A program made the translations under genes and the position numbers. A stretch of DNA of 41,589 nucleotides from Dehalococcoidales bacterium (GTDB lineage: Bacteria > Chloroflexota > Dehalococcoidia > Dehalococcoidales > UBA3254). The stretch covers positions 1-41,589 of the forward strand of contig JAFGOB010000100.1 of the NCBI GenBank assembly GCA_016926695.1, written 5' to 3'. Shown here piece after piece: positions 8,381-16,084 of the stretch. A model generated the notes under the pieces. That model was not told the DNA's origin. It did not search any database and saw only the letters and a list, made by a program, of their open reading frames with translations. Within the stretch, counting starts at the first letter, position 1. Each line of letters opens with the position of its first letter.

Positions 8381-8666
8381 ATTTGTGCTCCTTAAAATTA
8401 GTATAGACTGTATTTTATGTATATCTGTAAAAAAATGTACAAAGCTGTAGTTATCTTATTTTAACTTACTTATCCTGCCTCTACCAATTTTTGCCCTTGA
8501 CAAACCAAATATATTCTTTATAATCACGATTTCAAAGCGAGGCTGCAACTGAAATGGCTAAAATATCGCTGAATATTGACACTTATCAAACTGGAGTGTC
8601 ATAATCGTGATAGATTTAACATGAGCGGGATCGGGAAAGGATTAAAAAATATTTTCAGGAGGAAAA
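8381..8666. other. Divergent intergenic region with long-spaced inverted repeat
   Basis: This 286-bp AT-rich gap separates two divergent units and must hold both promoters. A perfect 8-bp inverted repeat, ATCACGAT (8523-8530) and ATCGTGAT (8604-8611), flanks about 73 bp and could be a pair of operator half-sites upstream of the plus-strand gene. No clear paired -35/-10 could be chosen. Confidence 0.35.
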
Positions 8667-8906
8667 ATGGAGAACACATTTGACAGCACCTATGTTATTA
8701 ACAAAGAAAAGTATGATGAATTTATCAAAGATTCCAGTAAAGTTGCCATTGCTGCTTACACTATTCCTCTATTTACTGCTCTCGATATATATTCACTGGT
8801 AGATATTTCCACCGACATAGCCGTGAGAGTCGTCTGGAAGCCGGAAACAACGGTGGCGCAGATAAAGGAGTTCGACAAAGTCTGGTTTCTCCAGAAATAC
8901 GACTAG
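8667..8906 (+). CDS. Small protein of unknown function (79 aa)
   Basis: It has a strong Shine-Dalgarno site (CAGGAGGAAAA) seven bases before the ATG, which supports it as a real gene. The product is small and soluble-looking, with a YDEFIKDSS helix, a hydrophobic middle (VAIAAYTIPLFTALDIYSLV) and ending VWFLQKYD. The hydrophobic run is too polar at its ends to call a membrane segment with confidence. I do not recognise the family. It begins MENT, as does the cupin gene 113 bp downstream, and may be co-transcribed with it. Confidence 0.55.
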   Translation: MENTFDSTYVINKEKYDEFIKDSSKVAIAAYTIPLFTALDIYSLVDISTDIAVRVVWKPETTVAQIKEFDKVWFLQKYD

Positions 8907-8990
8907 TGTAGTACCAGTCAATCAAGTTTACAATGTTCAACGCGCTTTTAGTCTCAAGCTACTGTCAAGCTGTTTATGAGACACTACACT
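8905..8990 (+). other. Nested inverted repeats between small gene and cupin gene
   Basis: AGTGTAGT (8905-8912) pairs with ACTACACT (8983-8990), and inside it GTCTCA (8951-8956) pairs with TGAGAC (8977-8982). The outer arm overlaps the stop codon of the small gene. It could fold in mRNA and attenuate or insulate the cupin gene; no T-run follows. Confidence 0.3.
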
Positions 8991-9018
8991 TGCATCTGAT
9001 ATCAAAAAGAGGTGAAAA

Positions 9019-9465
9019 ATGGAAAATACCAGGTACGGTAAATATATTATTTCAAATCTCAAGACACCATCCCGTTTTACTCCGGAATTTAACGAGGCCT
9101 ATGCCAAATGGGCAAAAAGAGTTCTCTGGATTGATAAGGATGTCGTTGATGGAGCATTTCAGATGAACTGCTCCTGGTATCTGAGACCGCCGGACGTGAA
9201 GACAGCCGAAGCCACAGCGCATACCCATGATGCCGATGAAATAATCGGGTTTTTCGGAAACAACTGGGAAGACCCCTATAACCTGGGAGCCGAGATAGAA
9301 TTCTGGCTTGAAGATGAGATGCATATCATTACCGGCAGCAGCCTTATTTTTGTCCCCAGAGGAATGAAGCATTGTCCTTTGATCCTGCGCCGGGTTGACC
9401 GGCCTATATTCCACTTCTCAACCGTTACATCCGGTACCTATAATTATTTAACCGATAAGAAATAA
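9019..9465 (+). CDS. Cupin-fold protein
   Basis: A 148-residue protein with AAGAGGTG before its ATG. The second half has a single cupin barrel: AHTHDADEIIGFFG (HxH...E motif 1, with H, H and E likely metal ligands) and, after a hairpin with IEFWLEDEMHIITGSSLIFVPRGMKHCPL, motif 2 with PxGxxH. The N-terminal 70 residues (YGKYIISNLKTP, RRVLWIDKDVV-type segment, FQMNCSWYL) form a conserved-looking extension. Probably a small metal-binding cupin that senses or modifies a small molecule; substrate unknown. Confidence 0.7.
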   Translation: MENTRYGKYIISNLKTPSRFTPEFNEAYAKWAKRVLWIDKDVVDGAFQMNCSWYLRPPDVKTAEATAHTHDADEIIGFFGNNWEDPYNLGAEIEFWLEDEMHIITGSSLIFVPRGMKHCPLILRRVDRPIFHFSTVTSGTYNYLTDKK

Positions 9466-9490
9466 TACACTTCCTGAAACACAGGCTGAA

Positions 9491-9519
9491 CTGCCCGTAT
9501 CTTTAACAGGTACGGGCAG
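9491..9519 (+). terminator. Hairpin after the cupin gene, possible terminator
   Basis: CTGCCCGTA (9491-9499) and TACGGGCAG (9511-9519) form a perfect 9-bp stem with an 11-nt loop 25 bp after the stop. The stem is strong but is followed by GTTGTG rather than a T-run, so termination would be weak or factor-assisted. Confidence 0.45.
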
Positions 9520-9773
9520 GTTGTGCTATGCCATGTTATGCCGCTGTACTGGAAAAGGCTTTCAGATTGTATAAATGTGTAATGTTATCCTGTTTAGCCA
9601 GCCGTGGATTCAGTAACCAATTATTTCAGGTGGGACCGGCGCCCAATTGTATAAATCCCTCAACAAATATTTTCAGCCAGGTACCGGTCGTTTTAAATAT
9701 ATAGGATACTATAATAATATAGTTATATATATATAAAAAGAAGCATATAATTCATAGCGGGAGAACACGTGGG
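9520..9773. other. Intergenic region upstream of the TetR gene
   Basis: No gene is seen. It holds a copy of a dispersed element (9643-9676) and a very AT-rich stretch at 9690-9740 containing TATAAT (9710-9715), a candidate -10 without a good -35, and a run of TA dinucleotides. A TetR protein would be expected to bind near here, but no clean palindromic operator stands out. Confidence 0.4.
9643..9676 (+). repeat. Dispersed intergenic element, copy 1
   Basis: The sequence beginning CCAATTGTATAAATCCCT and ending AATATTTTCAG matches 30969-31003 at nearly every position (about 31 of 35, same orientation). A partial echo, TTGTATAAAT, occurs near 9577. The two full copies lie in gaps 21 kb apart. 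Confidence 0.55.
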
Positions 9774-10382
9774 GTGTCTGAATTACGCAAGAAACAGAAA
9801 CAGAAACGGGAAGACTCTATAATCGGGGCTGCCAGGATGCTGATCGGTGAGAAAGGATATCGCAATACCAGCATCGACGAAATAGCCGAGAAAGCCGAGG
9901 TCGGGCCGGCTACGGTGTACAACTATTTCAGCTCGAAAGCAAGCCTATTTCTGTACATCTTCCACAAAGAAGTTGAAAAACTGTTGACCAACGGCCAAAA
10001 AATACTCAGTAATCCGCCGGCAGAAGCCCAGGAGGCACTATTTAAACTCGCGGAGGCATACTTTGCTGATTTTATAAGCAGGAACAGCCGCCGGTTAGTC
10101 CGGGAAATATTCATCGGAGCGCTGGTTGAACAGCTTTCGGTGAGAAAAGAAATAATAGGATCGGACTATATCCTGATGGAGCAATTTGTGGAACTTCTGA
10201 AGATAATAAAGGGCCGGGGACAAATCAGACACGATCTGGATGTGACGGATGCAGCCTTTGTAATCTATTCCCTGGTAATGACTGACTTATTGATGTTCTT
10301 TATGGATGACGACATGCCCGTACAAGACTGCCTCCAGGCCATGAGGTACCATATTACCCTGGTATTCAGTGGCTTTACTTGA
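9774..10382 (+). CDS. TetR/AcrR-family transcriptional regulator
   Basis: A 202-residue protein with a GTG start at 9774 after a GGGAG site. The N-terminal 60 residues are the TetR helix-turn-helix: IIGAARMLIGEKGYRNTSIDEIAEKAEVGPATVYNYFSSKASLF. The C-terminal all-helical ligand-binding domain is too variable to identify a ligand. It lies 63 bp upstream of an ABC exporter pair in the same direction, so it probably represses that operon and its own gene, with relief by a transported compound. This regulatory link is inference from position. Confidence 0.88.
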   Translation: MSELRKKQKQKREDSIIGAARMLIGEKGYRNTSIDEIAEKAEVGPATVYNYFSSKASLFLYIFHKEVEKLLTNGQKILSNPPAEAQEALFKLAEAYFADFISRNSRRLVREIFIGALVEQLSVRKEIIGSDYILMEQFVELLKIIKGRGQIRHDLDVTDAAFVIYSLVMTDLLMFFMDDDMPVQDCLQAMRYHITLVFSGFT

Positions 10383-10445
10383 TAAAGATGTTACGGGAAA
10401 TACGGATGTCATAGTCTGTAATCGTAGGGAAGGAGGATAATTCGG

Positions 10446-11159
10446 ATGGCTGGCAACGAGGTACAAATAGACATTAACAACGTTTCAAAATCCTACCCTA
10501 TGGGTAAGTTCAGGGTGAATGCCCTGAAGGAGATAGACCTGAAAATCCGCAAAGGAGAGTTGCTGGTAGTATTAGGTCCCAGCGGATCAGGAAAAACAAC
10601 GCTTCTCAATCTTATCGGCGGTATTGATTCGGTGAGTTCGGGTAAAATAACTGTTGATTCAATGGAAATAACAACACTTGGCGAACGTGAACTCAACCGC
10701 TATCGCCGCGAGAAAATCGGATTTGTTTTCCAGTTCTTTAACCTTATACCGACGCTTACAGCCGGCGAGAATATTGAGCTGGCTGCCGAGCTGGTGGATA
10801 AACCAAGGGATGTAGGGGAAGTACTGGCTGATGTCGGCTTGAGTGATCGTGCCGGTCATTTCCCCAATGAACTTTCCGGCGGTGAGCAGCAGCGGGTAGC
10901 CATAGCCCGGGCACTGGCTAAAGACCCGCCGGTACTGCTGTGTGATGAGCCTACCGGTGAGCTGGATTTTGAGACCGGCAAGAATATCCTGGCACTGATA
11001 CGTGATATTAACAGGCAGACAGGGAAGACGGTGATAATAGTAACACATAATACGGCTATTGCCGAGATGGCCGATATAGTCCTGCGCCTGCGCAGCGGAC
11101 GTATCTTTGAAATGAAAGACAATCCTTCGCCGATTAACCCGGATAATCTGAGGTGGTAA
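10446..11159 (+). CDS. ABC transporter ATP-binding protein, MacB/LolD type
   Basis: A 237-residue ATPase with AAGGAGG before the ATG. Visible motifs: Walker A GPSGSGKTT, Q-loop FVFQFFNLIPTLTAGENIEL, signature LSGGEQQRVAIARALA, Walker B VLLCDEPTGELD, and the switch histidine in VIIVTHN. FQFFNLIPTLTAGEN is typical of the LolD/MacB family that works with FtsX-type permeases. The stop lies directly at the start of the permease gene, so the two are translationally linked. It powers export or mechanotransmission across the membrane; the substrate is unknown. Confidence 0.9.
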   Translation: MAGNEVQIDINNVSKSYPMGKFRVNALKEIDLKIRKGELLVVLGPSGSGKTTLLNLIGGIDSVSSGKITVDSMEITTLGERELNRYRREKIGFVFQFFNLIPTLTAGENIELAAELVDKPRDVGEVLADVGLSDRAGHFPNELSGGEQQRVAIARALAKDPPVLLCDEPTGELDFETGKNILALIRDINRQTGKTVIIVTHNTAIAEMADIVLRLRSGRIFEMKDNPSPINPDNLRW

Positions 11160-11164
11160 CTGGA

Positions 11165-13522
11165 ATGAAAACACTACGAAAGAAGCTGATCAGGGACCTT
11201 TGCTCGGATAAATGGCTCTTTTTGGCTGTAACGGTTGTTATATTCCTCGGTGCGGCCCTTTTCTGTTCATCCTTAATAGCTTTCCAGAACATGCGAAGCT
11301 CTTATGATTATTCATATGAAAAGCTTGGATTCGCTGATTTTACCCTGGAGGTAAAATCAGCGCCGCCTGATGCAAAGGAAAAACTCAAGCGTCTACCGGG
11401 TGTAAAATCAGTAACAGGCCGGACATATATTGATATCGGTATAAGTCTGCCACAGAAAGACGGGCAGAAGATGATCGCGACGCTTATTTCGGTCCCGCAG
11501 GACAGTCATCCGGAGGTAAACGACCTGAAAATTGAATCGGGAAATTACCTGTCTCCCGGAAATGATTATCAGGTCCTGCTGGAAAAAAGCTTTGCTGAAT
11601 ACCACGGTCTTAAACCGGGTGACGGTATATTGCTGTACGGTATTTCAGGGGAGAAGGAATTTACCACGGCCGGTATAGCGACCAGCCCGGAATATATCTT
11701 TCCGGCAAAAAGTAAAAACGAATTTTTTGTTTCACCGGATACCTGGGGAGTTATTTTCGTACCTGACACGGTTGTATCCGAGCTTTCCGGTGATAACGGC
11801 GATAACCAGTTTTGTGTGCTTGTGGATGAAGGGGCCGATGTAAGTTCCGTAATCGGGCTTTTTAAAGAGACACTGGAGCCCTATAGCGTTATTGAGGTGG
11901 TTACCAGAGATGAGCAGCCGAGCAATGCCGGTCTGGAGATGGATCTTCAGGAGTTCGGTGAAATGGCCGAGATATTCCCTGTCCTTTTTCTGCTGGTAGG
12001 AGCTATAACGACCTTTATATTGCTTTCACGGATCATACAGAGGCAGCGAAGCCAACTGGGGCTGATGAGAGCCATCGGCTACTCACGCCGTCAGGTGTTA
12101 TGGCACTATCTTGGCTTCGCGCTGGTAATCGGTGTAACAGGTTCAATCACGGGTGTGATAGCCGGGTATTTCCTGGCGGGATCAATTACCGACCTGTATA
12201 TAGAGATGCTCGGTTTGCCCTATAAACTGGCGGGGTTCCATTGGATGGCTATGGAAGAGGGGGTTATTATAGGTATTCTACCCTGTTTGATTGCGGGGAT
12301 ATTCCCGGCGCTGGCCGCCTCACGGCTGCAACCTGCCGAGGCCATGCGTACACCATCCCCCGCGGGCGGCAGAAAGCTGCTAATAGAGAGGGTCATCCCT
12401 TACTTTGGAAGGTTATCGCTATTGTGGAAAATACCGCTGCGCAATATATTCCGTAACAGGCGTCGAAGTTTGTCAACGGTACTGGGCGTTGCTTTCGGTG
12501 CGATACTTATGATGGCCTCAGCGGGTTTTTTGGATTCGATAGACAGCCTTTTCAGTGTCCAGTTCGGGCATATACAGAGATACGATGCACGATTGAGTTT
12601 TGCCGATCCCGCCAAACAGGAGATATCAGCCGAAGTTGAGGAGTGGGAAGGCGTTAATGAGACGGCAGCGATCTTGGAGCTGCCTGTAGTACTTGAATAC
12701 GGTAATAAGACCTTTCCAACCCTGGTGATGGGAATACCTCCGGAAACGGAGCTTTACGGTCTCTATTCTTCGAGCGGCAGAAAAGAGACTACCAGGGAAG
12801 GGCATATACTTTTAGCCGGGGCTATACGGGATAAACTGGCTGTAGAAGCCGGTGATGCTATTGCTGTAAATTCGCCGTACGGAAAGGCCGTTTTCGAGTT
12901 AGATGAATTCGTGGAACAGCCGATGGGCAGCTACGGCTTTATAACGCTTGGAAACGCACAGCAATTGATCGGGGCTAAAATAATAAACGGTATACTTCTC
13001 AATATGGAGGATGACTCGATTTCGGGACTGAGAAGCACCGCATCTCAGAACCTTAGCGGTGTAGCTGTGGGTATAACCAGTGAAATAGAAAGACAGATGA
13101 TGGACTTGATGGACTTGATAAACGTTATCATGTGGGTAATGCTGGGTTTCGGTGCAATAATGGCTTTGATGGTAGTGTTCACCATGATAACTATCAGCCT
13201 GGTCGAACGCAGACGTGAGATCGCTACCATGCGTACGCTGGGTGAAGGAAGCGGACGGATTGCCGGTATGGTTACCATAGAAAATATGCTTCTCGGAGCA
13301 GCGGGACTGGTTATCGGTATTCCGCTTGGCTACGCTGTTACCATGTATTTGATGCGACTGGTTCAGACTGACATGTTCAGGTTCGGCCTGGTATTTTATG
13401 GCCGGACTTATCTGCTGATCGCCGGTATTCTTATTATAGTCGTATTATTATCGGAATTGCCGGGTATTCTGGCTCTTAACCGTCTAAATCTGGCGAAGGT
13501 AACCAAGGAGCAGGTAACCTGA
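11165..13522 (+). CDS. ABC transporter permease with two FtsX domains
   Basis: Start chosen at ATG 11165, with GAGGTGG about nine bases upstream; a GTG at 11153 overlapping the ATPase stop is also possible. About 785 residues. The layout is duplicated: an N-terminal helix (residues 20-40), a large extracellular domain, three helices with the FtsX signature LMRAIGYSRRQVLWHYLGFALVIG, then a second set beginning IPLRNIFRNRRRSLSTVLGVAFGA and ending with MRTLGEGSGRIAGMVTIENMLLG. This is the single-chain, two-FtsX form found in MacB-like exporters and lipoprotein or peptide transporters. No adaptor (MacA-like) gene is present, as is common in monoderms. Confidence 0.88.
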   Translation: MKTLRKKLIRDLCSDKWLFLAVTVVIFLGAALFCSSLIAFQNMRSSYDYSYEKLGFADFTLEVKSAPPDAKEKLKRLPGVKSVTGRTYIDIGISLPQKDGQKMIATLISVPQDSHPEVNDLKIESGNYLSPGNDYQVLLEKSFAEYHGLKPGDGILLYGISGEKEFTTAGIATSPEYIFPAKSKNEFFVSPDTWGVIFVPDTVVSELSGDNGDNQFCVLVDEGADVSSVIGLFKETLEPYSVIEVVTRDEQPSNAGLEMDLQEFGEMAEIFPVLFLLVGAITTFILLSRIIQRQRSQLGLMRAIGYSRRQVLWHYLGFALVIGVTGSITGVIAGYFLAGSITDLYIEMLGLPYKLAGFHWMAMEEGVIIGILPCLIAGIFPALAASRLQPAEAMRTPSPAGGRKLLIERVIPYFGRLSLLWKIPLRNIFRNRRRSLSTVLGVAFGAILMMASAGFLDSIDSLFSVQFGHIQRYDARLSFADPAKQEISAEVEEWEGVNETAAILELPVVLEYGNKTFPTLVMGIPPETELYGLYSSSGRKETTREGHILLAGAIRDKLAVEAGDAIAVNSPYGKAVFELDEFVEQPMGSYGFITLGNAQQLIGAKIINGILLNMEDDSISGLRSTASQNLSGVAVGITSEIERQMMDLMDLINVIMWVMLGFGAIMALMVVFTMITISLVERRREIATMRTLGEGSGRIAGMVTIENMLLGAAGLVIGIPLGYAVTMYLMRLVQTDMFRFGLVFYGRTYLLIAGILIIVVLLSELPGILALNRLNLAKVTKEQVT

Positions 13523-13630
13523 AAAATAAATCCGGGTAACTATTCACAGCAGTATCGGCAGCTTTTAGTTTACCGGCTTTTACTTGAGAAAATTTGGATA
13601 CCGGGCATGTAATTGCTTTCCTGGTTTTTC

Positions 13631-13659
13631 TTGACAATAACCTGATTCAAATGTATATT
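13631..13659 (+). promoter_or_regulatory. Strong sigma-70-type promoter before the dehydrogenase gene
   Basis: TTGACA (13631-13636) and TATATT (13654-13659) are separated by exactly 17 bp. Transcription would begin near 13667, leaving a short leader with AGGAGG before ATG 13702. Confidence 0.75.
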
Positions 13660-13701
13660 ACAGACAGTTTTGTATCTAAATTCATCTAGGAGGAATCATA
13701 A

Positions 13702-14703
13702 ATGAAAGCCGCATTTGTTGTAGCACCCCGGAAATTTGAAATCAGAGATATTCCTGTACCAACTATCACGGATGATGAGATGCTGGTAAAAATCGAGGCC
13801 TGCGGAGTCTGCTCCAGTGATATGTCAGGATATCTTGATTCTATGAGTGATGTAATGAAGGAACGCAATCCTTTTCCAAGAAGGTCAGGTCATGAGCCGG
13901 CCGGTACCGTGGTTGAGGTAGGGAAAAATGTAAAAGGCTTTAAAGCAGGAGACCGCATAACCGGATATTTCGCAGACGGATGCCAGGCAGAATACGTTGC
14001 CTGTGACCCCACCAACTCCACAGCCAGGAATCACGGTTATATTATAGAAAAAATCCCGGACGGAATACCCTTTGAGTATGCCCTGGGAGAGCCGCTGATG
14101 AGCCTGGTATCTATTGCCAGGACAGCTACTCCGGAGTTTGGAGATTATGTGTTCCAGATCGGCTGCGGATTCATGGGACTGGGAGTGATAGCCGGGGTAG
14201 CCCATAAAAAATTGAGGGAATATATCGTCTGTGATCTGGATGACCGGAGATTAGACCTGGCCAGAGAGCTTGGAGCGACCATTACCCTGAATTCGTCTAA
14301 AGTCGATGTGGTCCAGGAGGTAATGAAAATTACCGGTGGAAAAGGAGTAGATGTAGCCATTGAGGTTGTTGGGCATCCCATCGGCCTTAAAATGGCAGGT
14401 GAAGTCATCAAGACCAACAGAGGCAAGATAATCGCGGTGGGATGGCATCAGGCCCCGGATACCTATGAACTGTTTAGCTGGATAAAGTCGCCCGTTATTT
14501 ACAGTCCCCAGGGAATAGGCATGTCAACTGACTTTCACAGTGAACTCAGGAGAGCGATGTGGGCACTGGAAAAAGGCGTGTATCCCATGGAGAAGCTGGT
14601 TACCCACAAGTACAAAATGGAGGACATCGGCCAGGCCTTTGAAGACAATCTGAACAGGACCCCCGGTTACATCAAGGGTGTGGTTATGTCTTCGCTGACT
14701 TAA
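13702..14703 (+). CDS. Zinc-dependent MDR-family dehydrogenase without the structural zinc loop
   Basis: A 333-residue medium-chain dehydrogenase with AGGAGGAATC before the ATG. It has the catalytic zinc segment (EACGVCSSD and RSGHEPAGTVVEVG) and a nucleotide-binding fold (FQIGCGFMGLGVIAG, then the acidic residue of VCDLDDRR, suggesting NAD). The four-cysteine structural-zinc lobe of classic alcohol dehydrogenases is missing: after AEYVACDPTN the chain runs directly on. Substrate is unknown; sugar alcohols, amino alcohols and hydroxyacyl compounds are all possible. It is a single-gene unit between its own promoter and a bidirectional terminator. Confidence 0.85.
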   Translation: MKAAFVVAPRKFEIRDIPVPTITDDEMLVKIEACGVCSSDMSGYLDSMSDVMKERNPFPRRSGHEPAGTVVEVGKNVKGFKAGDRITGYFADGCQAEYVACDPTNSTARNHGYIIEKIPDGIPFEYALGEPLMSLVSIARTATPEFGDYVFQIGCGFMGLGVIAGVAHKKLREYIVCDLDDRRLDLARELGATITLNSSKVDVVQEVMKITGGKGVDVAIEVVGHPIGLKMAGEVIKTNRGKIIAVGWHQAPDTYELFSWIKSPVIYSPQGIGMSTDFHSELRRAMWALEKGVYPMEKLVTHKYKMEDIGQAFEDNLNRTPGYIKGVVMSSLT

Positions 14704-14792
14704 ATATCCCGGGTAGAAGCCGGGTCCCGCTGTAATGGAAAGGACAGGGATGGTCCTTTGATTGAGTGAAGAAATGAGTCAAGAAAGATTAA

Positions 14793-14824
14793 AAAGGCTT
14801 CAGGGAATGTTCCCTGAAGCCTTT
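14793..14824. terminator. Bidirectional intrinsic terminator
   Basis: A perfect 14-bp stem, AAAGGCTTCAGGGA (14793-14806) and TCCCTGAAGCCTTT (14811-14824), has a 4-nt loop. It is flanked by A-rich sequence on the left and T-rich on the right and lies between convergent genes. It should stop transcription from both sides. Confidence 0.85.
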
Positions 14825-14867
14825 AATGATATCTATTTAAGATCTGCTCAGTATATTCGACGGAATT

Positions 14868-15965
14868 CTATCTTACAACCTGTTTCCTTCTCAAGCTCCA
14901 GAAGGAGACCGTTCCGATCAAAACAACCATGGCGCCTATAAGAATGGCGGTACTGGTATTAGAGCTTGCAGGTACTGAAGTAAGATAATCCGAAGCCTTT
15001 CCGATCTTTAAAAAGCCCTGCTCATCTGAGCCTGTATACCACATTTCCACATTGCCAGCGAGTATCATGAACGTGGGAGCAGCTACGCCTTTTGAATCCC
15101 ATCCCAGGCCACCTGTCATGACGGGATTTGAAGCAATAATTTTGTTCCAGGTTGTTCCATCTGCTGAGACGGCCTTGCCGATAGCGGGATCAATATCGCC
15201 TGCATTGTCATAACCTGAATAATACATGACATAATCGTTGGTAGCTGTCTTCTGTATCCAGCAGGCAAAAACAGCGCCGTTATCCCATTGTGTGGCGCTC
15301 GGCTGTAAAACAGGATTACCTCCATAACGAGCAAAGCCGGTTTCGCTAAAGGAAGTGGCATAACCGATAGCGTTGGGATATCTATCGACATCGTGCCCGG
15401 TATACCACATCTTGTAAGTGCCACTATCATTTATCACACAGGGAAGAGAAACGCCATAGTCTTCCCAACCTGAACCGGGTGCCAAGGCCTGTACCGGTTC
15501 AGCCCAGGTAAGGCCATCAGTAGAGTGCGTATAACCGATGGAAGGAACCATGGCACCATTAACGCCGGTGTACCACATTTTATAGGTGGTACCTTCTTTT
15601 AATACACAGGGTGACCCTACCCCATAAGTATCAAATGCAGTTGATGTCCCCCCGGTGAATACCGGCGTATTGCCAACCTTGTTCCAGTTTTCCCCGTCAA
15701 ATGACAAAGCCAGACCGATAGCCGGACTGCCATCGGTGCCTACACCGGAATACCACATCATATAAGTTCCGCCTTCCAGAATAACGCAGGCAGCTCCTAT
15801 CTTACCTTCATTACCAATCTCAAATCCTTCCCAGGCATATTCAGGGATGAGTACCGGATTACTGGTGTTTTTTACCAGCCCGTCTGCAGCCAGGGCCGGA
15901 GAGACGACCAGAAATGCAGCTATAAGTACCGTCAAGCATATAAGCAGCAATCGTTTGTAAAACAT
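14868..15965 (-). CDS. Exported five-bladed beta-propeller (glycosidase-like fold) with C-terminal membrane anchor
   Basis: Start chosen at ATG 15965, preceded by AAGGAGGG; an in-frame ATG at 15986 has no ribosome site. Residues 1-27 form a signal peptide ending ALAAD. The body has about five units with a recurring M-W-Y-[ST]-G strand (MMWYSG, KMWYTG twice, VMYYSG, EMWYTG) and IG.A.S.DG..W, typical of the GH32/43/130 beta-propeller superfamily. A C-terminal helix (about 340-360) followed by RRKQ anchors it. The catalytic acidic residues of known glycosidase families could not be placed with certainty, so it may be a glycan-binding or structural propeller. Confidence 0.75.
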   Translation of the reverse strand: MFYKRLLLICLTVLIAAFLVVSPALAADGLVKNTSNPVLIPEYAWEGFEIGNEGKIGAACVILEGGTYMMWYSGVGTDGSPAIGLALSFDGENWNKVGNTPVFTGGTSTAFDTYGVGSPCVLKEGTTYKMWYTGVNGAMVPSIGYTHSTDGLTWAEPVQALAPGSGWEDYGVSLPCVINDSGTYKMWYTGHDVDRYPNAIGYATSFSETGFARYGGNPVLQPSATQWDNGAVFACWIQKTATNDYVMYYSGYDNAGDIDPAIGKAVSADGTTWNKIIASNPVMTGGLGWDSKGVAAPTFMILAGNVEMWYTGSDEQGFLKIGKASDYLTSVPASSNTSTAILIGAMVVLIGTVSFWSLRRKQVVR

Positions 15966-16084
15966 TAATTCCCTCCTTAAAAGCATAACTGCTCAATATG
16001 AGTTTACAAAAGTAAACTTCAGCTTACTAAACTTATAACATATTATTATACCTGTGTCAATACCTATTTTAGCCTTTTTCAGGT

